Shown piece by piece: positions 36,212 through 52,899 of a stretch of 64,000 bases of DNA; within the stretch, counting starts at the first letter, position 1, and every line of letters begins with the position of its first letter. The stretch covers positions 15,059,748 to 15,123,747 of the forward strand of contig JAJEKV010000031.1 of NCBI GenBank assembly GCA_021234155.1, given 5' to 3'. This DNA comes from Isoetes taiwanensis. Lineage: Eukaryota; Streptophyta; Lycopodiopsida; Isoetales; Isoetaceae. A program made the translations under genes and the position numbers. The notes below the pieces were generated by a model that saw nothing but the letters and a program-made list of their open reading frames with translations, was not told where the DNA came from and searched no databases.

Positions 36212-36399
36212 TCTACGGTCTAGATCAAGGAATATTGAGTAAATATGCCCATCTGACAGCTCTCGATGCCCGGAGTCACCCCCCGTTAGCGACATGATAA
36301 ATCTTTTAAACAAAATTCTTATTGTCTCGCTCGATGGGACAGACCTATTTAGCAAAAGGTTGCTAGTACCCTGCCATTGGTTGCTCCAGAGGCTATTGA

Positions 36400-37155
36400 A
36401 GGGTGCATGTGGATTTTCCACCAGAGTGTTCACGAACATAGGCTTGTGAACTCTATGTATAGGCTGCTTGTCAATGATGATATCCTTTCGCCATCCACTA
36501 AGTGGTCCCTTCAACTCCCACCTCCTAGTTGGAGACGTATGTGGACTTGGGCTTGGGATAAACTACATCATCCTAAGGTGGTTGTGCTTTGATGGCAGAT
36601 TCTTCACAGATGCCCTCGTGTGAATGTGCTTGTCCACAGATTCAATCCTCGAGTGTCAGCATTCTGCCCACTGTACAAGCAAAGGGACGAGACTATTAAG
36701 CATTGTTTCTTTTTATGTGATCATCTCCAACCTGTTTGGTCTTGGCTGCTTTCTCTTTTTCATATGACGTTGACAAGTCAGCAAATCCTCCTGTCTATTT
36801 ATCCAGATACTTGGAATAAGTCGTGGAGCCAAGCATTTCATTTAGCATCAGGATGGTGGTTGTGATCCATCTGGAAACGCATGAGATTGTGTGTCTTTCA
36901 GGGTTTGGATATTCCTCCTGCAGTTGTCTTCTAGGACGCACAAGCTAGAATTGCTAAGGCCTACCATTGCTCTTTGCTTGCTCCTGCCAAGCGACGGTTG
37001 ATATTTGAGTTCCATTTGAGTGTGTTGTCACATACATGGGCTGGTGGTTCTACTCAGTGGATCATAATTATCCTCTGAGATTTTATTCCCGCCTGTGCAT
37101 TTGTATCTGATTTTTGGCTTGGAGTTTCAATAAAGTTTGACGTCCTTCAAAAAAG
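36400..37155 (+). mobile_element. LINE 3' end with RT zinc-binding (zf-RVT) region
   Basis: Broken plus-strand frames read YRLLVNDDILSP, MWTWAWDKLHHPKVV, then WQILHRCPRVNVLVHRFNP, FCPLYKQRDETIKHCFFLCDH and VWSWLL. This is the zf-RVT pattern found after the RT of plant L1-type LINEs (the second Cys of CPLC is Tyr). The 3' end lies near AAAGTTTGACGTCC followed by an A-rich tail (37,130-37,160). The 5' part is missing. Confidence 0.8.
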
Positions 37156-37268
37156 TAAAATTGTATTAGATAGTTGTTAGTACTATTAGTTATTTTTCTT
37201 TTCATCGCATTTTATGCCCTTGCAATGACGCTTGTAAAAATTGCTTGTGTGAATTGTTTTTTTCCCAG

Positions 37269-37626
37269 CTTTATGCAGAGTCATTGGCTCGCTTTCAAGG
37301 AGGCTCACCTTACATATACCCACTCTATGGACTTGATGAACTACCGCAGGTTCGTCGTAGAATTCTATGTATTGAAAACCGATGTATTACCTGCATATTT
37401 ACAATAGACTATGGAGCTTTGCAAGCATTTGTTCGCTTAAGTGTTGTTTTATGGTGGCATTTACATGTTGTCAAAGCCAGGATGCACGGTATTAATTTTT
37501 GAGATCTTTTTTACATCCTATTATTTACGCATGGTTGTAAGTTAGATACTACATGCAGATTGAACTTGATGAGGAGGGAAAGTTTGTGCAGTCACTTCGG
37601 AGGCAGAAACTACCAAAGCATAAAAG
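37269..37626 (+). pseudogene. Rab GDP-dissociation inhibitor pseudogene, three exon remnants
   Basis: Exon-like blocks with intron boundaries are kept. The first, 37269-37349, encodes LYAESLARFQGGSPYIYP, then LYGLDELPQ. The second, about 37426-37488, encodes AFVRLS, then YGGIYMLSKPGCT after a one-base T insertion. The third, 37559-37626, encodes ELDEEGK followed by AVTSEAETTKA after another frameshift and a stop. These match consecutive exons of Rab GDI, the cytosolic chaperone that extracts GDP-Rab proteins from membranes. Retained introns show it arose from genomic DNA rather than by reverse transcription of a spliced mRNA. No other GDI exons were found. Confidence 0.88.
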
Positions 37627-37629
37627 GTA

Positions 37630-42935
<5,306 letters not shown>

Positions 42936-44856
42936 TAGATAAAGATAAAGATAAAGATAAAGTTTTTAACGTCCACTGGAAGCTCTCCGAGCTTATGGGA
43001 CGGAACAGTACAAAGGGCGTAAGCCAGACTAGAATTCAAACCTCAACCCAAAAGCAAAGAAAGGGCATAAGCCCAGACAGAAGAAGACTTGGGGACTAAA
43101 CCCCTTGCAGAACATAGCAACTAAAGCAAAACCAAATATAACAAAAGCAAGCCGTAGGTAGGCAACTAAGAGTACCCCAACCAAGGGTTGGAAGGCCACT
43201 GGTCGAAAATAAGTGCTGCGCCTCCCCGATAAACTGCCCATTTTCGCTGGAGCCTCGCCTCTCGAACCTTGCATAGCTCATCACGCCGTCGAGTTAACTG
43301 AACTGCAGAGAGATCCTCTTGCACTGAAAAGAGAGTGCCCTTCAAGTGGCTCCCATGCTGTAACACATACAACCTATCTCGAAATGTTGAAAAATGTACC
43401 AGAAGATGGCGCGGCCTGTCAGGCCGTTGAGCACCCACTCTTTGGGCAGTAAAAGTCCCTGGGCTCTGAATATGCATGATGTTTGTAAAGAAGTGTGCAG
43501 CTACCTCGGTATCTGAACCAAATGCTGTCTCCTGTACCCCAACGAGGCGCAGGTTCAAATGCCGATCTTGCCCGGGCGGGTCCGAACCCGAACTACATGT
43601 GCCATCTGAAGCCTGTGTGCTATCTGAAGTTGCCGGACTACCTGCACCATCTAAAGCCTGTGTACTATCTGAAGCTTCCACTACTGGCTCTTGCATGTGC
43701 TCTTTGGCCGCCTCTTGCATTGGGATATCCTCAACTGTGGCCTCAGTCTGTACCATGGCGTCTGCTCGCGGTGTGTGTACGGGCGTGTTTGATGTTGTGG
43801 GTGAACCAGTAAGGCGGACATACTCCTCCATCAAATCCTTCATGATTGCTAGAACTTGTATCCAACTATCTCTAGGCATTTCCACAAATGTTTCTGTATC
43901 TATGATGGCGGGCCAAATCTGCTGGAGCCTGGAATGAAATGTGAGCAGGGCAGATTGAGGCATGCCTGAGGTCCCTGGAGTTGTATCTGCTGGAAAAGAG
44001 GTCTCTGGGATTGCATCTGCAGGAAGGGAGATCTGCTGGGCTTGGCTGGGCTGGGCTGGGGGTGGCGGACAGCCCTCAGCCATCACTGGCTTTCTTGCCA
44101 TAGCCTTGGCTTTCCGAGTCATCTGGAATCTTGATTGGAACAGACAGACTCGTAGATGCCGCAGGAGAAAGCTGGGCTAGAAGAGATGGAAGCAAAACAA
44201 GAGAGGGACAAAGCCCAACCTACTGTACAAGGATAAAAGCAAAACAAAGCAAATACTAAGTAGAGCAGAAGAACCTACTGTATATGGTGTGAAGACTTGC
44301 CGTTATTGAACTACACACTAGATCGAGCTGCCTGTGACCACATCGAATTGCCTGTGAACCCCTGTGAAGATGACCGGACTGGAGATGAGGCAACCAGGCT
44401 GATGATGCTCGCCACAGAATCTAAATCAGGTAACTCGTTGCTACAGGCTTAGATTCGGAAGCCATCCGCTCAATCAGAAGCCTATGCCGATGTCAAATCT
44501 GGAACTCTGTTGTATTTAACTACTAATCTGTAATTTCTAATTTCTAATTTCTTATGCTGCTTGATGCACCTGGCCACAGAAGCTATTTCAACAGAAAGGG
44601 CTACGTCCATGGCAGCGCTGGAGATGTCCATGGCATGCTGCCGATTCGCCCATAATCATCAGGCCCTGGTCCTGCCGAAACCGCCCAAACCCCTAGCGAC
44701 ACCAACCGAAAGCCAAAGCAGGTCGAGTGACGTTCATCCAGCATCCCAATTCAGGAACCCTCAAAAACTGTGATATGGTATTCGGCTGATGAATCTGCCC
44801 TGGCTTCTCTGTGCGGGGTGGCTAGAACGATGCTTTGTGCTAATTCCTGTTGCAGC
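42936..44856 (-). mobile_element. ORF1-only LINE (HAL1-like), nested, 8-bp target duplication
   Basis: A 1,921-bp minus-strand insert flanked by CTCACATG at 42928-42935 and 44857-44864. From its 5' end it has about 730 bp of leader, one intact ORF (44122-43166), about 200 bp of 3' untranslated sequence ending GGACGTTAAAAAC, and four TTTATC units (42937-42963). There is no endonuclease or RT. It is thus a non-autonomous element that would need proteins supplied by another LINE. Both ends look complete because the target duplications abut them. Confidence 0.85.
43166..44122 (-). CDS. LINE ORF1 protein with RRM-like domain
   Basis: An intact 318-codon ORF with a true ATG at 44122. Residues 1-60 are basic then Pro/Ser-rich; 60-105 are helical (FHSRLQQIWPAI ... 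VLAIMKDLMEEYVRL). Residues 110-185 are acidic, with an imperfect repeat of SDSTQALDGAG and SDSTQASDGTC. From about 189, LNLRLVGVQET starts an RRM-like domain, followed by RPRHLLVHFSTFRDRLYVLQ, then VREARLQRKWAVYRGGAALIF. That last part resembles the C-terminal domain of L1 ORF1 proteins. Such proteins bind element RNA and act as nucleic-acid chaperones. It is the only ORF of the nested element. Confidence 0.85.
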   Translation of the reverse strand: MTRKAKAMARKPVMAEGCPPPPAQPSQAQQISLPADAIPETSFPADTTPGTSGMPQSALLTFHSRLQQIWPAIIDTETFVEMPRDSWIQVLAIMKDLMEEYVRLTGSPTTSNTPVHTPRADAMVQTEATVEDIPMQEAAKEHMQEPVVEASDSTQALDGAGSPATSDSTQASDGTCSSGSDPPGQDRHLNLRLVGVQETAFGSDTEVAAHFFTNIMHIQSPGTFTAQRVGAQRPDRPRHLLVHFSTFRDRLYVLQHGSHLKGTLFSVQEDLSAVQLTRRRDELCKVREARLQRKWAVYRGGAALIFDQWPSNPWLGYS

Positions 44857-44864
44857 CTCACATG

Positions 44865-47600
44865 AGCGTAAACGGGCCTAGGCGCTCAGGCGGCGGCCAG
44901 TGTGGTTGATCTCGTAATAGCAAGACCACAGTTTATGGAGCAGATTGTAGATTTTGTGATTGGGGATGAAAGACCTGAATTTAATCATGTGCCCATTGTC
45001 ATCTCTTTACGAGTTAGCAAATATGAGATTTTTAAGAAAGCTGCTAATGATGGCCCAAACAGAATTATCATGCATTTTAATAAGGTTGATAAATATAAAT
45101 CCATATGTGAAGCGAAAGCAGCAAGCATAGTTTGGCCTAATAAGGCGGAGGACATTAGTGCATTGCTTAGTACTATGGTACTGGAGGCTGCTAATAAATG
45201 CTATGTATCCCATAGAAAGTTGAAAGGCCTGCCATGTAATAGCTGGTTTGATGATGAATGTAAGATGAAAAGACAAGAGTTTAAAACAGCAAAGGGAGAT
45301 GACAAAAAGTTGGTTAAGAGAGAGTATATGAAAATGGTGAAATCAAAGAAGAAGAAATTTCTATATGAAAGGCACTTGCAAATGATGGGTGAGCTGCTTG
45401 AGGAGCCCAAGAGATTTTGGAATCGAATCAAACCGAAACTAAAACACTGTGCTGTGTTAGGGAAGGAAGAATTACTAGATTATATATCTAGATTGTATCA
45501 CATCCCAGGTATAGAGGGCAATGTGTCAGTGCAGTATATGACCGATGGGGGTTGGGAGTTCACGTTGGAGGATGTACAAGAAGGTTTGCAAACATTAGCA
45601 AATGGGAAAGCTGCAGACACATTAGGGTTAGTAGCAGAGATGTTTAAATGGGCAGGCTCGAAAACTCATGAGATTCTTTGGAAATTAATGAACGCAGTCT
45701 TGAGAGAGGGATTTTCACACAGTTGGCAAGTAAACAGAGTTATTCCTTTGCACAAACTGGGGGATGAAAAAGATCCAAACAATTACATAATGATAATGAT
45801 TAGCAATCTGTATGCCAAACTATATGCCACCATGGTAAACAGGAAGATTAGTGGATGGGCTGAAGAGAACAATGCTAGGGCAATGGGGCAAGCAGGTTTC
45901 AGGCCTAAAAGATCAACGACAGACCATCTGATCACTTTGCGTGCTTTGATAGACTCAGTCATAGGAACTAGAAAACCGTTGTATGCACTTTTTGTGGATT
46001 TTACAAAAGCATTTGACACTGTACACAGGGGGAATCTTTGGGAGCGGATGGAGATGCTTGGGATACCTGAGGAACTGAGAAATGCTGTCAAGATGCTGTA
46101 TGAAAAGGTTTTGGTACAGCTTTCATTTCCTTATTGCAGTGTGGGTTCAGATGAGGTAAGCAGTAATATGGGGGTTAAACAGGGCTGCCCTATGTCCCCT
46201 ACTTTGTTTGGATTGTTTATAGACCAGCTTGAAGATTGGGTAGAACAACTTGGAGGAGATGGTATGGGTCTGGGATGCTATACATTGCGCATGTTGTTGT
46301 ATGCAGATGATATAGTTATTTTATCCAGGTCGGTGGCAGGCATGCAGAAGCATTTAGATGCTTTGTCTCTCTTTTGTGACAATAAGGGCATGAAGGTGAA
46401 TTTGACTAAAACTAAATTGATTGTCTTTGGGGCACTTAAGGTTGGACATCTTAAATTTCTATACAAAAGAGAACAGGTAGATATCGTGGATTCATATAAA
46501 TATTTGGGTATTCAAGTGGATAAAACTCCAAGCTGGAATCAGGCTGTAGACCAAAGGGTAAGTGGTGGGCTGAAGGCTTTATACAGTATGCAACGCAGAA
46601 GTGCAAACACTGATATTTGGAATTTTGAATTAAAGAGAATGCTATATAAAGTACTTGTACAAACTGTTATATTATATGGTTGTGAGATGTGGGCACCTGG
46701 GTTAGCAGAAGAAACCTGGAAAAAAGTCGAAAAGGTTCAGAAGAAATTTTTCAGAACAGAGTTAGGGGTTAAGGCATAAACTCCATATGATATGATGCTG
46801 GCAGAATGTGGCATGATGCCTCTAGAGGTAGAGGCACTGTGCAGAATACTTGAATATGTTTGCAAAGTGCAAATGGATATGCATGAAGAAAGCTTGCCTA
46901 GGATTGCCATGGATGCAACAAGGTCCAAAGGATGGTACTCGGATGTTTAGGCTTGGATGAAAAAATGGGAACTGGAATGTAATGATTTACATAACCAGCG
47001 TGGTGATATTAGGGCTTGGGTACAGAAGCATGTGATTATGAGATCGTGTTGTGTCCCAGAAGTGAAGAAAACATATTATAAACAGTTCATTAATCCTTCT
47101 CTTCAACAGTCAGGATATTTGAGTGAAGGGATATCAGTGAAGTGTAGGCATGCAATTAGTAGACTAAGGCTCAGCTCACATAGATTGGGAGTGGAAGTGG
47201 GTAGATGGAGCAACATACCTCATGAGCTCAGGATATGTAGGCTATGCGCTATGGGAGAAATTGAAGATGAGGCACATGTTCTCTTGCGCTGTCCACACAG
47301 TATGTAGGTCTTCGCCATAAGTACCACATTAATTTAATGATTTGGTTGCATTTTTTGGTCTTTCAGGAAATATTACAGGTCATTTTATAATTGAAACGAT
47401 GGAACACAGGAATAATGTGCTAAAGGTTATTGATGGCGATGAGAATGAGGGAGATGAGGGGGAGAACTCTGGTGCATTTCTTTCTGAAGATGCATTAGAG
47501 GATATTTTTTATAATGTTGAATGTACGGATCTGAACGTCTCATAGGCCTGGTGGTCTGCAGACGTATTATCTATATATTTCATTTCATTTTCATTTCAAT
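44865..47600 (+). mobile_element. LINE B/C, 3' portion: endonuclease end, RT, C-terminal domain
   Basis: Continues the LINE interrupted at 42,935. From SVVDLVIARPQFMEQ (44,896) a 625-codon open frame carries the endonuclease end (PEFNHVPIVISL; the usual SDH is FNH). The RT follows with QAGFRPKRSTTDHLITLR, LFVDFTKAFDTVHR, GVKQGCPMSPTLFGLFID and YADDIVILSRS. Stops follow at 46777-46779 and 46948-46950 in the same frame. The C-terminal domain (RLSSHRLGVEVGRW, CRLCAMGEIEDEAHVLLRC) ends near 47,307, and a frameshift leads to 47,342-47,545. The 3' end is GACGTATTATCTATAT then (TTTCA)n, to about 47,600. Same family as LINE A. Confidence 0.9.
44902..46779 (+). pseudogene. LINE ORF2 endonuclease end plus reverse transcriptase
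   Basis: The longest uninterrupted coding stretch in the window (625 codons). It carries a complete RT fingers-palm-thumb region: FVDFTKAF for block A, QGCPMSP for block B and YADD for the catalytic pair. It lacks most of the endonuclease because the frame shifts upstream of 44,896, and it stops before the C-terminal zinc region. The protein would nick target DNA and prime reverse transcription there; this copy cannot do so alone. Confidence 0.9.
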
Positions 47601-49082
47601 CTGTAGCTTGCGGGATCCTGTGCAAATTGATGCGATAGCTACAAGTTTTTTCCTGGATAAAGAAGCAAGATGCCACGCGTTTCTGAAAAAATCTTGAAAG
47701 AACTCGAAGAAGCAGATTATATATCTTAGATACCTTATATCCTTGCCCACTACAAATCCAGTTAGGGGAACAACAACCATGCCTCAACGTATTTTTGGTT
47801 ACTACATGATAAATACTCCTGTTTGTATCTGTATCAGAAAACTGGGAGGTGATCTCACTCCAATCTTTCCAGCTATTATTACTTCTTAAGGAGCCAATTG
47901 TATGAAGTCCAGCTTCATGCCATTCCTTATACTTGACTGGACGCTTCAAGGCCAAGCATCCTTCCTCTTCTGTGACAGGGTCCTGATGCCAGAAGAAACC
48001 AAAATCATCACTTACAGAGTTTAAGGGCCGGGCTCGAAAGCAGGTGGAGTCCAAGCAGAAAAACTCATTCAGAGTATTTTGAAGATGCCAGGGGCAGTCC
48101 TGAGCTGGAAAAAGGCCGAATCAGAAAGTTGGTGAGGCAAAGAAGGGGCCCCTACAAGTGTTGTTGCCCCTAACCAATACCTAACCAGTTTCAAGGCTAG
48201 AGAGAGAATGTCAGGGAGTAGGGATCTCCAAACAATTTTGGCAGCTAATGTTTGTGCTTGGATAAAGAGGTCTTTGCAACCCAACCCTCCTTCTTTCCTT
48301 GGCAAAGTCAAATTTTTCCAAGAGACCAGTCTAGCCCCCTGCCAAATGTAATCTCTCACAGCAGTCTCAAGTTTCCTGTATGAAGATTTGTCAGCAATAA
48401 TGGCAGAAGAAAAAAAGATGTGTGTACTAGCAATCACATTATTGACAATCTCAATCCTTCCTGCAAGAGATAGTGATTTTGGATACATTTGGATCTTCTT
48501 TTTCGTCCTGTTGACAATGGAGTCCCAAAGACCTGCTAAGTTGCCAGAGGGAGTCCTAATAACTTTGTGGCAGTCTTATGCCCTGTAACTTTGATGCCAT
48601 GAAACTCTTGCATATCTGTTTGCATAATAATTGTGCTCTTGCCTTTGTTAAGCAGGACTCCAGAGGCTCTCCCAAAAAAATGCAACATCTGCAGAAAGTT
48701 TAGCAAACTATGCCCATCATTTTGAAGAAATGCAAATGTGTCATCAGCATATTGCATTATGGCAAAATCCCCCATAGCCTGTGGCAACTGAAGATATTGG
48801 ATCTGTTTGGCTTCCAAAAGAGAGAGGGTAGCTTGTTACCATTTCTGCAACTATCAGAAAGAGATAGGGGGCTAGGGGGCATCCTTATCGAACACCTTTT
48901 TTGCATTCAAAAAATTGAGTGGGGTTCCATTGACCAGCACAGCTGAGTAGCCAGCCTCATTAAGACCATGTACTCTGCTGATTACCTTATTAGAGAACCC
49001 TAACTGTGCCATAGCTTTATAAAGGAAGTCCCAATGGATGATGTCATAGGCATGTCTGAAGTCCAGTTTGACTAGCATACAA
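47601..49082 (-). mobile_element. L1-type LINE fragment, minus strand
   Basis: In order on the minus strand: KLDFRHAYDIIHWDFLYKAM (RT block A), GVLLNKGKS and YADDTFAFLQ (catalytic), then SLAGRIEIVNNVIAS, LPRKEGGLGCKDLFIQ and KIVWRSLLPD, followed by a degraded linker region. This matches plant L1-clade ORF2 and is a different lineage from LINE A and B/C. It is truncated at both ends: on the right it abuts the DUF7869 relic, and on the left it meets the tail of LINE B/C. Several frameshifts. Confidence 0.85.
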
Positions 49083-49089
49083 TTCTGCT

Positions 49090-49713
49090 TTGAATGTATA
49101 CAACAATCATGTAGATCATGTTATTGGATGTGGAGGACCTTATCTGCACTGGAACCTAACAACTATTTATGTATTATACATGACAAGATGGACCAAAAAA
49201 AGACTTGCCTTCCACAATTCAAGTACATACCAAAGTCATGTGAAAGTGCAGATCTCAATGACCGGGACAATCTTGTATGGGCAGTCTCAAACCTACTATG
49301 AGCATTTCAGTTTGGAGTTGTGGAGTGATGGTCCAGATTTTCATATTAGGAGTATCATGAGGTGTTTGAGAAGCTATGAAAATGGTTATAATGGTCACCT
49401 CCAGGACCCTACAGCTAGCCAAGCACTACATAGTGCATTGTTGGATGGAGACTCTAACAACATTGAGAAGTCTAGCAAGGCAAGGTTTAGGAAGCATGGA
49501 CCTAGTGAACATGTTGGAACTTCAACTTCACCTTAAGATCTACCTAGAAGGTTCCTCTTGCAACTTGATAATTATGCTGGCCAAAATAAGAACAGGTGGA
49601 TGTTTTCTTTCCTATCCTACTTAACAGTTGTGTGTATATTTGAAAGAGTGAATTTGTGGTTTTTGATGCCCGGGCATATCCATGAGGGTGTGGTGACCAA
49701 CCCTTCCCTATTA
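49090..49713 (+). pseudogene. Second DUF7869-type relic
   Basis: One plus-strand frame with an in-frame TAA at 49534-49536. After the stop it reads LPRRFLLQLDNYAGQNKNRW, FLSYLTVVCIFERVN, then WFLMPGHIHEGVVTNP and a TAG. This aligns with the LQLDN...ENKNR...GHTHE core of DUF7869 proteins and with the locus at 7.6-10.4 kb (LQLDN...KENKN ... GHTHDQ). The G-H-I-H-E variant replaces Thr with Ile. The segment before the stop is unassigned. It is cut on the left by the minus-strand LINE. Confidence 0.75.
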
Positions 49714-50009
49714 TAGAGGTTTATTGTCGCATGGCACGCATGACTAGCCCTGTTGAAGGTTTTTCAAAGTTTTTTCTGTTGATATTTATTATTTTATGTT
49801 TTGTGGTTTTTGTTGTCATCGGCATTGATTATAGAATGCACATGAATAGCTCACTACAGAAGTTCAAGCCATATATACGTTGTGTTTATTAATGAAACTT
49901 ATGGGTGCTTGCATTTATATTTCCAGGATTAGCAAAATCACGAGACATACATATTTCCTCTTCTCGGTACCATTCATTTGCTTCCTCGCGCGGGCGCTCC
50001 AGGCAATAC

Positions 50010-50255
50010 CGCGAGAACACTGGCGACCGTTTCTCATTAGGGTTTTCTCCAAAAACCCGAAAGGGCGAGGTTTCTTATCCCGATGAGAAGCTGTCACCAC
50101 TTTTCTCATCTTTGCCTAGCCCTATCATGTTATTATTATCATTCGTCTTTATATGGGGTAGTCCGATATTGTGCCTATGGTCGGCTACCCCACTCACTTC
50201 AAAAATTATAACCCAATGTATATTGCTGTTGTGATGAACGAAAGCCTATCGACCG
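50010..50255 (+). repeat. Dispersed repeat, copy 2 (see 6340-6575)
   Basis: Contains GGCGACCGTTTCTCATTAGG, CCCGAAAGGGCGAGG, GATGAGAAG, TATGGGGTAGTCCGAT and GCTGTTGTGATGAACGA in the same order as copy 1. Confidence 0.55.
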
Positions 50256-50259
50256 GTGT

Positions 50260-51410
50260 TTTGGTGTGTGTATATCACGAGTCCTCATCACGAGAATACA
50301 TCCAATTTACTTTTATAAAATGTACTTTGCATACTTTACCGTATTTGCAAACGTAATGGGACATGTTATTCTGGGTAAAAGAGATACAAAATAAAAAAGC
50401 AAGAAAACATTGGCAACTATAAAATGTCATGTAAACCATTAAATGCATCTATTAAATACATCTCATAAATAACCACAACTGAAAAGTGTTTTTTTTCCTT
50501 CTTGTTCCCCTTTTTTTGATACATGTCATATAATTTCTCAACCACAATAATTTTTCCACTTACAAAATGGAAGTTGGCACCATTTATTCGCTGAGGATTA
50601 ACCTTGTGCTGCCATGTGGCATTCTCTCCATGCCGGAATGGAAGTTGGGTTCAACATTCCGGCAACAACTGATTTTACAGGTTTAGGAGGTCATTCCTCT
50701 GTTTTGCACATTTTCGCCCTTTCTTTCAGTTCTTCCCCTGTTCGTCCATGTTTCCCTTGTTCTTCTCTGTTTTTTCTCTTATTGCGTAAATGCAAACAAG
50801 GGAAATCGTGATACTACTTCCGATTCATTTGCCTATAGGCTCAACGCTACAGATCCTTTGTGTTTGATCAGATTTTGAGCATATTTTTGTATCTTTGCTA
50901 TTGGGTCCTCTGTTTTATTGGCAGGCGTTGAAAGAACTATTGGAGGTCCTCTGTTTTACTGGCAGCATTCAGATGGTCTCCAGAAATCAGGTCGGCTACA
51001 CTTCTCTGCAATTCGCTTCTTCAAATCCCCTGTTTCTGCGAGATAGAAAAAAGCAGATCAAAATCTTTCTGCATCCTGGAACCCCTAAAGCTTGGCCTCA
51101 AAAGATATGCCAAGAAGCTTTGCCAAAAGCTCTGCATGAAGAACCCGCATCAAGCTTAGCAGCTCCGCCTTGACTGCTCCGGCTCTGCTAATCAGCTCCA
51201 GCTAAGGGGACATGGGCGATCATTCTGGGCAGTGGATCTACGGCAGCCTTGGGAAAATCCAGCATCCGAGGATCAATCTGAAGCCAAGATCTGAAGCGTT
51301 GCCATTGTAACCGGAACTGTTTTGGCAGAAACACGCTCTTCCCCTGTTCCTCCATGCTTCCCTGTTCTTCCATGCGCCATAGTCGAGCTCGATAGTAATT
51401 TTTTTTTTGA
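50260..51410. other. Intergenic DNA with a short hairpin, no gene recognised
   Basis: A hairpin with stem TGCCGGAATG/CATTCCGGCA lies at about 50,631-50,664. Duplicated TTGGCAG(GCG/CAT)T and CCTCTGTTTTAYTGGCAG blocks lie near 50,905-50,965. ORFs here match no known family. Confidence 0.45.
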
Positions 51411-51416
51411 CGAAAT

Positions 51417-51551
51417 GGTTCCCCAACTTCCATTTTGTTGGGGAATGAAATAGGGTTCCCCTTTCCGGTTGGAAGGGACCCGCTCCCGGCTGCCGCCTGT
51501 CGCGGGACCCCCCTTCCAAACCGGAAAGGGGTCCCCTATTCCATTCCCCAA
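51417..51551. repeat. GC-rich foldback with ~46-bp arms
   Basis: The left arm starts TTGGGGAATGAAATAGGG (51438) and runs to about 51483; the right arm (51502-51551) ends CTATTCCATTCCCCAA. A few mismatches and an 18-base loop. A smaller hairpin (GTTCCCCAAC / GTTGGGGAA) overlaps the left side. Confidence 0.8.
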
Positions 51552-51659
51552 TACAAAGATCATTTAAAAAAATTCTCCTCCCTCTTACAGAAGCCTATAA
51601 TCTTTTTCGTCTCAAGAATTGGTCTTCCTTGCTCCTCTATTTCGTGGTGAAGGTCCTAG

Positions 51660-52880
51660 CTATGTCAAAAGATAAATAATGATAGAATGAGAAGTACTCA
51701 CACATTTGGTGGAGATCTTGAGCAAAAAAAGATGATAGGATAAGAAAAAGGGACGGATCAAGACAATAAGAATGTTTAAGAGAGATGGATCCGACGGAAT
51801 GGCAAGCTACAACTTCACCTCCAAGCCCTATTCCCCCACTTGCCCCTAATCTGATGGCCTACTTCCGAAACCAATGGACCAGAATCAAGTAGATTGTTTG
51901 TACTTTTCTTGATTGGGAATCGCAAGAGGGCAGCTTCCAAAACTTGCTCGGCTAATTGGAACTCGCAGAAGCCCCTGCCGTAAAAGCCATAAATTTGCTA
52001 GCTATAGAGTGCAGTTTTGCAAACCATGATCCCTTCCTCACCCAGAGCTGGTTCCTTTAAGCACACATCCTAGCATGTAGCTATTATGCAAAGCATACAA
52101 AGATCAAACACTAAAAAGAGAATGATTGATTTGCAGCAGAGCCATAGCTCTTCCATTGATGTAATCGGCAGTCCAAAACCCTGCTTAAAGTGTCTAGAAG
52201 CTCGATTCTATTCATATGAATCTGTAAATAGATAACTTCTTGCAAAGCATTTCTGGATCTCTTGTGGTCGCCATATTTGGCTAAGAAAATGAATGCCGAC
52301 TTCTCAAAATTGAATGTTACGAAAAACATCCCTATGCTCCTTGCAATCTCATTTTTAAGTTGTGGTTGTTTCTGTCGTTGATGTTGGTCGGTCCAATATT
52401 GTCGCTATTCTTAAAAGAGTCAGTGCTTTTTCTTAGTATATCCTTAAAAAGTTAAATGGCCACGCACAAAAATCCTCTATTTCTAGTTACTTAGATATTA
52501 TGAACATGCAATGTTCCCACAATGGGTTGCGACGCACAAAAAATCGTTATTTTTGAGTAATATTGCACAGATTTCAGGATTCATCTCCTTGAGGGGATTG
52601 CTTTCTCAACATGTTTACTAGTAGAAGGACCATCGGGCAAGTGAGAGGCCATAGGCTAGTCAGTTTTATGGACACCAATGTTGGAGAAGCTGCCCCTATG
52701 TTTGTGAGATTTGTCAATTTTGATAAAGCCCTCTTCTTCAAAACTCATTTCTTCATGAACGTAGGACTTGCATGAACCATCGCTCTACAATAGTGGCGCA
52801 GCAAAGGGAGGTCAGATACTTGAAGCTTGAATTCAATTCTCTTATTGTCGAAGCCTTTGAAGAACAGAGATTGAGAGATG
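51660..52880. other. Intergenic DNA, no gene recognised
   Basis: Short ORFs only. The right part may be the 3' continuation of the DUF4283 remnant on the minus strand. Confidence 0.4.
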
Positions 52881-52899
52881 CGATTGAAGATATGACTAA

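Noticed and set aside
43476-43937. A 153-codon plus-strand ORF
   Set aside because: Antisense to the intact LINE ORF1, which has clear domain support.
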